DNA from: Thiohalobacter sp.
GTDB lineage: Bacteria > Pseudomonadota > Gammaproteobacteria > DSM-19610
Assembly (NCBI GenBank): GCA_026984515.1
Contig: JALSRZ010000131.1
Coordinates: 1-41,591 of the forward strand
Reading direction: 5' to 3'
DNA: 41,591 nucleotides
Positions within the stretch are counted from its first letter, which is position 1; every line of letters begins with the position of its first letter. Of this stretch, positions 36,775 to 41,591 are shown piece by piece. A program made the translations under genes and the position numbers. A model generated the notes under the pieces. That model made no database searches, was not told where the DNA came from, and saw nothing but the letters and a program-made list of their open reading frames with translations.

Positions 36775-37089
36775 CTAACCCTCTGCATCCAGTCCGTTGA
36801 TGTGGGTTTCATTGATTTTCAGCAGCAACTGCCGGAACGGCAGGAAGCGCTCATCCTGCTTCTCGGCCAGCTTGAAAAAGGGCAAATTCTCCTTGCCAAA
36901 CATATAACTGCCGTCTGCCATCGAATCCCTGAGCCGGCGCACGTCACGCTCCAGGTCCTCCAGGAATTCCATGGCTGCACCCATGGATTCCATATCGTAC
37001 TCGGCTGCCGCGCGCAGGTCCTCGATCTCGAACAGGGCCTGGTCCACCAGGTCCACGTACTGTTCGGCGGTTTTGGGTCTACCCAGCAT
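36775..37089 (-). CDS. Conserved-looking 104-residue cytoplasmic protein of unknown function
   Basis: 104 residues, acidic and helical, without signal peptide or membrane segment (EQYVDLVDQALFEIEDLRAAA, GAAMEFLEDLERDVRRLRDSMADG, then FGKENLPFFKLAEKQDERFLPF). GGAGG 6 nt before the ATG is a strong ribosome site. It sits between prmB and hemN on the same strand, 37 nt after prmB, so they may be co-transcribed. I do not recognise a family; two coiled segments suggest a small dimer or adaptor. Confidence 0.7.
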   Translation of the reverse strand: MLGRPKTAEQYVDLVDQALFEIEDLRAAAEYDMESMGAAMEFLEDLERDVRRLRDSMADGSYMFGKENLPFFKLAEKQDERFLPFRQLLLKINETHINGLDAEG

Positions 37090-37126
37090 GTTCTGCCTCC
37101 ATTTTCATGGTCAGTTCATTGTCGGT

Positions 37127-38077
37127 CTATCCGGTTTCCAGCGCGGTCTCGAACTGTGACCGGTACGCCTGCAGCTGCGCCGCTTCCAGCAGGAACACCC
37201 CCTGTCCGCCGCGTTCAAATTCCAGCCACAGGAACGGCACGTCCGGGAAGCATTCCACCAGCAGCTCCTGGCTGTTACCGACTTCCACGACCAGGATACC
37301 CTGCTCGTCGAGGTAATCGGACGCCTGCGCCAGGATACGCACCACGACTTCCAGCCCTTCTTTGTCGGCCACCAGACCGAGCTCGGGCTCGTGGCGGTAT
37401 TCAGCCGCCAGCTGCTGCATCTCCTCACGGGAGACGTAGGGCGGGTTGCTGATGATAAGCTGATAGCGCTGTGGTTCGAGCGCATCGAACAGGTCGGACT
37501 CGATCACCCGTATCCAGTCCTGCAGGTCGTGCTGCCCGATATTTTTCATCGCGACCTCGAGCGCCGCAGCGGAAATATCCACCAGGTCTACGTGCGCATT
37601 TTCGAAATGTGCCGCACAGGCGATGCCGATACAGCCCCCGCCGGTACACAGGTCCAGCACCCGTTCGACCGCGTCCGGCTCCAGCCAGGGCTGGAAACCC
37701 CGTTCGATCCACTCCGCCACGGGTGAACGCGGCACCAGCACACGCTCGTCCACGTAAAACGGCAGGCCGGCAAACCAGGCCTCCTGCGTCAGGTAGGCGG
37801 CCGGTTTGCGCGTATCGATACGCTGCCGGATCAGCGCCAGTACAGCTGCCCGTTCTTGCGCGGTGACATTGGCCGCCAGGAAGTAGTCCGGGAACTGCGC
37901 CGGCAGGTGCAGCGCATGGCGCACCAGCTGCAACGCTTCGTCGAACGCATTATCGGTGCCGTGGCCGAACACCAGGCCCGCCGCGCCAAAACGGCTGGCT
38001 CCCCAGCGCACCAGGTCGCGAAGGGTGTGTAGTTCCGCCAGTGTATCCTGCTGCATGGTGCCCTGGTCCTGATTCAT
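37127..38077 (-). CDS. prmB: 50S ribosomal protein uL3 (L3) glutamine N5-methyltransferase
   Basis: 316 residues from ATG 38077, which has AGGTGGA 6 nt upstream; the longer open frame upstream lies inside the copper chaperone region and is rejected. An N-terminal helical domain (HTLRDLVRWGASRFGAAGLVFGHGTDNAFDEA) precedes a class I SAM domain with LDLCTGGGCIGIA and the catalytic NPPY. The substrate-recognition text YVDERVLVPRSPVAEWIE is that of PrmB rather than PrmC. It methylates Gln of L3 during ribosome assembly. It is divergent from the SCO1 gene. Confidence 0.94.
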   Translation of the reverse strand: MNQDQGTMQQDTLAELHTLRDLVRWGASRFGAAGLVFGHGTDNAFDEALQLVRHALHLPAQFPDYFLAANVTAQERAAVLALIRQRIDTRKPAAYLTQEAWFAGLPFYVDERVLVPRSPVAEWIERGFQPWLEPDAVERVLDLCTGGGCIGIACAAHFENAHVDLVDISAAALEVAMKNIGQHDLQDWIRVIESDLFDALEPQRYQLIISNPPYVSREEMQQLAAEYRHEPELGLVADKEGLEVVVRILAQASDYLDEQGILVVEVGNSQELLVECFPDVPFLWLEFERGGQGVFLLEAAQLQAYRSQFETALETG

Positions 38078-38118
38078 TGAATATCCACCTGCCCCTATCC
38101 CGACGGCCCGGTCAATGG

Positions 38119-38124
38119 GATAAT
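38119..38124 (+). promoter_or_regulatory. -10-like GATAAT 8 nt before the SCO1 gene ATG
   Basis: GATAAT (38119-38124) is followed by GCGCGCTT and the ATG at 38133. As with algW and aroC the gap is exactly 8 nt and no Shine-Dalgarno is present. No clear -35 was found. Confidence 0.4.
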
Positions 38125-38132
38125 GCGCGCTT

Positions 38133-38744
38133 ATGAAATTGCACATTATACCGATGTTACTGCTTGCTGTGCTGTTGTCCGCCTGCAGCCCGCCCCAGCC
38201 ACCGCAACTCCAGCAGGGCACCCTGCTGCCGGATGCCAAAGTCATTGCCGACTTTCAGCTTACCGACCAGAACGGGAAGCCCTTTACCCGTAAAAATCTT
38301 GCGGGCAAGTGGAGTTTTGCCTTTTTCGGCTACACCCACTGCCCGGATGTCTGCCCCACCTCGCTGTCCATGCTGGCCCAGGTCATGAAGAAACTGGAAC
38401 CGGACAAAACCCCGGGCGCGAAACCCCGGGTGGTGTTTTTCAGCGTGGACCCCGAGCGTGATACACCGGAAGTACTGGCGCAGTACCTGCCCTACTTCAA
38501 CCCCGATTTTGTCGGGGTAACCGGCGACCCGCAGCAGATCCTGCAGCTGACCCGACAGCTCGGCATCCTGTACGGCAAATCACCCGGGGAAAGCACTGAC
38601 GACTACCTGGTGGATCACAGCGCTTCCATCATCCTGTTCGACCCGGACGGTAACTTCCGCGCGCTGTTCGGCACTCCACACGACCCGGATCGGATTGCGC
38701 AGGACTTTGTCTCGATCCGGAACTACTACGAGGCCAGCCGATGA
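38133..38744 (+). CDS. SCO1/SenC-type copper chaperone lipoprotein
   Basis: 203 residues. The signal peptide ends in LLSAC with the lipid cysteine at 18. The thioredoxin-like fold has the copper site Cys70-x3-Cys74 (THCPDVCP) and His162 (LVDHSAS), the full SCO1/PrrC set. It should insert or reduce the Cu-A site of a haem-copper oxidase in the periplasm. Its end overlaps the PCuAC gene by 4 nt, forming a copper chaperone pair. It is divergent from prmB across 55 nt. Confidence 0.95.
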   Translation: MKLHIIPMLLLAVLLSACSPPQPPQLQQGTLLPDAKVIADFQLTDQNGKPFTRKNLAGKWSFAFFGYTHCPDVCPTSLSMLAQVMKKLEPDKTPGAKPRVVFFSVDPERDTPEVLAQYLPYFNPDFVGVTGDPQQILQLTRQLGILYGKSPGESTDDYLVDHSASIILFDPDGNFRALFGTPHDPDRIAQDFVSIRNYYEASR

Positions 38745-39166
38745 AATCATTCCTGGTATCCCTGCTACTGTACAGCTGGACTCTGCTCGCCTGTGCAGAC
38801 CCCGCCATCCAGGTCGAAAATGCCTGGGTACGCGAAGCCCCGCCCGGCGCACAGATGATGGCAGCCTACATGACGCTGAAAAACACCGGCAGCAGCGATG
38901 TCACGCTGGAAAACATTACCAGCCCGGCCTTCAGGATGGTGATGTTGCACAAATCGGTGATCGTCGACGGCGTCGCCCGCATGTCGCACCAGGACAGCCT
39001 GCCGATCCCGGCCGGAACCAGCGTTGCACTGGAGCCCGGCAGCTTTCACCTCATGATGCCTGCACCGGAACAACGCCTGCACAGCGGGGACCAGGTGGAA
39101 TTCAACCTGCGGTTCGCGGACGGGCGCACGGTACAGGTCCAGGCCACTGTCAGAAAAAAGCCTTGA
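38741..39166 (+). CDS. PCuAC-type periplasmic copper chaperone
   Basis: 141 residues. Signal peptide (residues 1-19) with a weak lipobox-like LLAC at 18. The copper motif H-x10-M-x21-H-x-M is exact: His70, Met81, His103 and Met105 (MLHKSV, ARMSHQD, FHLMM). PCuAC hands Cu(I) to SCO1 or directly to the Cu-A subunit of cytochrome oxidase. The 4-nt ATGA overlap with the SCO1 gene shows coupled translation and supports a joint role. Its stop overlaps the TTG start of psd. Confidence 0.94.
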   Translation: MKSFLVSLLLYSWTLLACADPAIQVENAWVREAPPGAQMMAAYMTLKNTGSSDVTLENITSPAFRMVMLHKSVIVDGVARMSHQDSLPIPAGTSVALEPGSFHLMMPAPEQRLHSGDQVEFNLRFADGRTVQVQATVRKKP

Positions 39167-40068
39167 ATGCCGGTTCGCAGCAGGAAGATGCCAGCTGGCT
39201 GGACTACCTGAAATCCTGGCCGCTCTACCCCTTGCCACAGCACGCGGTGTCCCGGCTGACCTACCGGTTGACCAGGATCGAGACGCCCTGGTTCAAGAAC
39301 CGCTTGATCCGCTGGTTTGCCGATCAGTACCAGGTCGACTGGAGCGAAGCACAGTACCAGGCCCCGGAAGACTATGTGCATTTCAACGCCTTCTTCACGC
39401 GTGCGCTGCGCGACGGCGCACGCCCCCTGGCGGGCGACGAGTCGACCGTCGTCAGCCCCGCCGACGGACACATCAGCCAGCTCGGCGACATTGACCGGGA
39501 CGCTGTGTTCCAGGCCAAGGGGCACAGCTTCAGCGTAACCGAATTGCTGGGCGGCGATGCGCAACGTGCCCGGGTTTTCCAGGATGGCCGCTTTATTACC
39601 GTATACCTCTCCCCGCGCGACTACCACCGCGTGCACATGCCGCTCAGCGGCAAACTGCTGGAAACCATGTACATACCGGGCCGCCTGTTCAGTGTCGCAG
39701 CCCATACCGCCCGAACCATTCCCCGCCTGTTCGCCCGCAACGAACGGCTGGTTGCGCTGTTCGATACCGCTGCCGGCCCGATGGCCATGGTGCTGGTGGG
39801 CGCCATCAATGTGGCAGCCATTGAAACCGTCTGGTCCGGACTGGTCACCCCGCCCCACCGCAGCGGCATTGAAGTGCAGGACCTGCGTGCACAGGATATC
39901 GAACTGCAACGTGGCGCCGAGATGGGACGCTTCAACATGGGCTCGACCGTCATCCTGCTGTTTGGCAAGAACCGTGTGTGCTGGGACGACGGTCTGTCGG
40001 CTGAACAGCCGCTGCGCATGGGGCAGGCCCTGGGAACAGCGGCTGACCCGCATGGCCGTCAGCCCTGA
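39163..40068 (+). CDS. psd: Phosphatidylserine decarboxylase proenzyme
   Basis: 301 residues from TTG 39163, overlapping the PCuAC stop (TTGA); no better start lies before the conserved region. Asp101 and His158 are the processing residues (PADGHISQLG; YHRVHMP), and Ser261 in MGSTVILLF is the self-cleavage site that becomes the pyruvoyl group (here MGST where many have LGST). FARNERLVALFDT and IETVWSGLVTPP are typical. It converts phosphatidylserine to phosphatidylethanolamine at the inner membrane. A gene linked in translation to copper chaperones is unusual for psd, but physical coupling does not prove a shared function. Confidence 0.93.
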   Translation: MNAGSQQEDASWLDYLKSWPLYPLPQHAVSRLTYRLTRIETPWFKNRLIRWFADQYQVDWSEAQYQAPEDYVHFNAFFTRALRDGARPLAGDESTVVSPADGHISQLGDIDRDAVFQAKGHSFSVTELLGGDAQRARVFQDGRFITVYLSPRDYHRVHMPLSGKLLETMYIPGRLFSVAAHTARTIPRLFARNERLVALFDTAAGPMAMVLVGAINVAAIETVWSGLVTPPHRSGIEVQDLRAQDIELQRGAEMGRFNMGSTVILLFGKNRVCWDDGLSAEQPLRMGQALGTAADPHGRQP

Positions 40069-41410
40069 CCCGCCCGGCATGCAGGCCGCGGTTTTTATCG
40101 CGTCCGTTTTTGCACTCACCCTGCTGCCCGGGACGATTCAACACGCACAGGCCAGCCCGGAATACATTCAAAGCGAACAAACCGCGGCGGGCAGCGTGGA
40201 AGACGCCCCCGAATCCAGTGAACATGCCTTTAAACTGCCCACACCGGTCCGGGTCATCACCGGGCTGGCAGACCTGTTGTATAAAAGCTCGGTCAACCTG
40301 CACCTGCGCAACTACTACTTCGGTCGGGAGCGCGATTCCCGCCCAACGATCGAGGCCTGGGCGCAGGGCGCGGGGATCCAGCTTGCCACGCCCCGGTGGC
40401 GGGATCGACTCAACCTCGCCGCCACCCTGTACACCTCGCAGAAACTCTACGGACCCGCTGACAAGGATGGCAGCAAGCTGCTCAAACCGGGGCAGAAAAG
40501 CTTCACGGTACTGGGCCAGGCCTACCTGGAGGCACGCCTGTATGGAAACATCAAGTTAAAAGCATACCGGCAGCGCTTCGAATTGCCTTACCTCAACGGT
40601 AACGACGCCCGCATGGTGCCCAACACCTTCGAGGCGGTCTCCCTCTATGATTTTTCCGGCCAGCGATTCGTCTACGGGCTCGGCCAGACCTGGCGCATGA
40701 AAAAACGTGACGCAAGCAATTTTATCAGCATGACCGAGGCCGCCGGCATCGATGGCCCTGACCGCGCGCTGACCACTGCCGGAGCCCGCTATACCTTCGC
40801 CAACAAGGCCAATGTATCCGTGGTAAATCACTATAACCGCGATTTTATGAACATCTTTTACGCGGAAGGAAACTCGCGCACACACTCGCGGCTGGGTATA
40901 GGATTCCAGTTTTCCGCCCAGTACGCCAATCAGCGCTCGGTAGGCAACCAGCTGGGTGGCGACTTCGACACCAGCTTCCGGGGGGCCAAGCTGGCTGCCA
41001 GTTACCACGGGCTGCTGTTGTCCCTGGCACACACTTCGGTAAGCAGTAATGCCAGGATACGCAACCCCTGGGGCGGCAGCCCCAGCTATATCTCCCTCAT
41101 GATCCGGGATTTCGACCGCGCCGGCGAAGATGCCTGGCTGCTCGGCCTGTCGACTGATTTCAGTCATTTCGGCGACAACGGTTTCAGTGGCTTCATCAAC
41201 TACGCGTGGGGCGATACACCGGATAACGGCGCCGATGCCAGCCCGGACGAGTCCGAGCTGGACCTGACCCTGGATTACAAACCAGAAGCCGGCCTGATGA
41301 AGGGGTTGTGGTTCAGGTTGCGCGCCGCCATTGTGAACCAGGATGGCGCCGGCAGGAAGGATTTACGTGATATTCGCCTGATTGCCAATTATGATTTCTC
41401 AGTGCTGTAG
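40052..41410 (+). CDS. OprD-like outer-membrane porin
   Basis: 452 residues from ATG 40052, which overlaps psd by 17 nt; ATG 40079 is an alternative giving a shorter signal. The signal peptide (AAVFIASVFALTLLPG) ends near QAS. The mature protein has OprD-family features: LHLRNYYFGRERD near the start, ATLYTSQKLYGPADKDGSKLL and repeated short aromatic beta strands, ending in IRLIANYDFSVL rather than the usual terminal Phe. OprD porins pass basic amino acids, peptides or small acids; the substrate is unknown. The frame opens further upstream inside psd but that is shadow. It is the last gene of the copper chaperone-psd group. Confidence 0.85.
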   Translation: MAVSPDPPGMQAAVFIASVFALTLLPGTIQHAQASPEYIQSEQTAAGSVEDAPESSEHAFKLPTPVRVITGLADLLYKSSVNLHLRNYYFGRERDSRPTIEAWAQGAGIQLATPRWRDRLNLAATLYTSQKLYGPADKDGSKLLKPGQKSFTVLGQAYLEARLYGNIKLKAYRQRFELPYLNGNDARMVPNTFEAVSLYDFSGQRFVYGLGQTWRMKKRDASNFISMTEAAGIDGPDRALTTAGARYTFANKANVSVVNHYNRDFMNIFYAEGNSRTHSRLGIGFQFSAQYANQRSVGNQLGGDFDTSFRGAKLAASYHGLLLSLAHTSVSSNARIRNPWGGSPSYISLMIRDFDRAGEDAWLLGLSTDFSHFGDNGFSGFINYAWGDTPDNGADASPDESELDLTLDYKPEAGLMKGLWFRLRAAIVNQDGAGRKDLRDIRLIANYDFSVL

Positions 41411-41591
41411 ATATCACTTAAACTACCCGACTGAATTCAGCCTGAATACCTGCGAGACGCAGATCCTCTAGCAGGCTGTTGAAAAAGTATCTGGCGAGTG
41501 CGAGACAAGGCGAAAAGCGGCGAAAAAGCGCAGTTTACCGGTTGTAAATGAGCATTTTGAGCCGGTTTTCAACGCCGGATCGTGCCGCCAG
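41411..41591. repeat. Intergenic end region with incomplete dispersed-repeat-like element
   Basis: 41435-41447 is the palindrome ATTCAG-C-CTGAAT. From 41472 a repeat-like tract begins CAGGCTGTTGAAAAAG, with CTGGCG at 41491-41496 and its complement CGCCAG at the last six bases. A second inverted match (GTTGAAAA 41478-41485 with TTTTCAAC 41566-41573) lies inside. This looks like the left half of a non-coding mobile or MITE-like repeat cut by the window. No coding region is seen in these 181 bases. Confidence 0.5.

Noticed and set aside
38695-39162. Upstream extension of the psd frame through the SCO1 and PCuAC genes
   Set aside because: The extension is Arg/Pro-rich with no homology, while the genes underneath have exact copper motifs. 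Psd similarity starts only after the TTG at 39163.
39557-40051. Upstream extension of the porin frame inside psd
   Set aside because: psd is complete in the other frame with Asp, His and Ser signatures. A porin signal peptide appears only after 40052.

Overview
The window looks like chromosomal DNA of a GC-rich gammaproteobacterium. The evidence is synteny, because no rRNA or tRNA gene is present to place it more precisely. The blocks hda / CDP-alcohol phosphatidyltransferase / DUF2066 facing purM-purN-DUF3108, apbC near metG, rsxABCDGE-nth, and aroC beside an MFS gene near prmB are all familiar gammaproteobacterial arrangements. Non-enteric lineages such as Chromatiales or Pseudomonas relatives seem likelier than Enterobacterales, but that is an inference. 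I count 43 protein genes, one of them cut by the left edge. They are packed tightly with many 1-17 nt overlaps. No prophage, CRISPR array or intact insertion sequence is visible, and no gap between genes exceeds about 210 nt.

Layout. 0-5.4 kb: a truncated Nif3-like gene, the AlgW/DegS envelope-stress protease, a periplasmic thioredoxin, class I fumarase and an unrecognised 527-residue protein. 5.4-6.7 kb: two related helical lipoproteins, one with LysM. 6.8-8.1 kb: a coupled arsC-like / wrbA / DUF2069 operon. 8.2-13.1 kb: hda-pgsA-like-DUF2066 diverging from purM-purN-DUF3108. 13.3-20.3 kb: dcd, apbC, a large GGDEF-EAL sensor and metG. 20.3-26.7 kb: the complete Rsx/Rnf electron-transport complex with nth and a DUF1841 gene. 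26.8-29.7 kb: a RiPP operon hvfA-hvfB-hvfC-hvfX (bufferin type). 29.7-35 kb: an outer-membrane efflux factor, a beta-barrel protein, an MFS transporter and aroC. 35-38 kb: a 62-residue orphan, hemN, a 104-residue orphan and prmB. 38.1-41.4 kb: SCO1-like and PCuAC copper chaperones, phosphatidylserine decarboxylase and an OprD-like porin. The right end enters a dispersed-repeat-like element.

The most distinctive system is the hvf/bufferin operon. It has a Sec-exported precursor with five EGKCG and two EAKCG motifs, a DUF692 multinuclear non-haem iron maturase, its DUF2063 partner and a DoxX-type membrane protein. It has its own upstream terminator and a perfect 17-bp palindrome before the precursor. 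This family is already known for copper-related post-translational modification of cysteines, so the novelty here lies in the precursor architecture and the control region. The copper chaperones at 38 kb give the window a second copper-handling locus.

Regulatory observations that gene calling would miss: a three-segment inverted repeat around the start codon of the DUF2066 gene that could form two mutually exclusive RNA hairpins; three genes (algW, aroC and the SCO1 gene) with a -10-like hexamer exactly 8 nt before the ATG and no Shine-Dalgarno, which suggests leaderless mRNAs; and an FNR/ANR-like palindrome placed suitably upstream of the oxygen-independent haem gene hemN.
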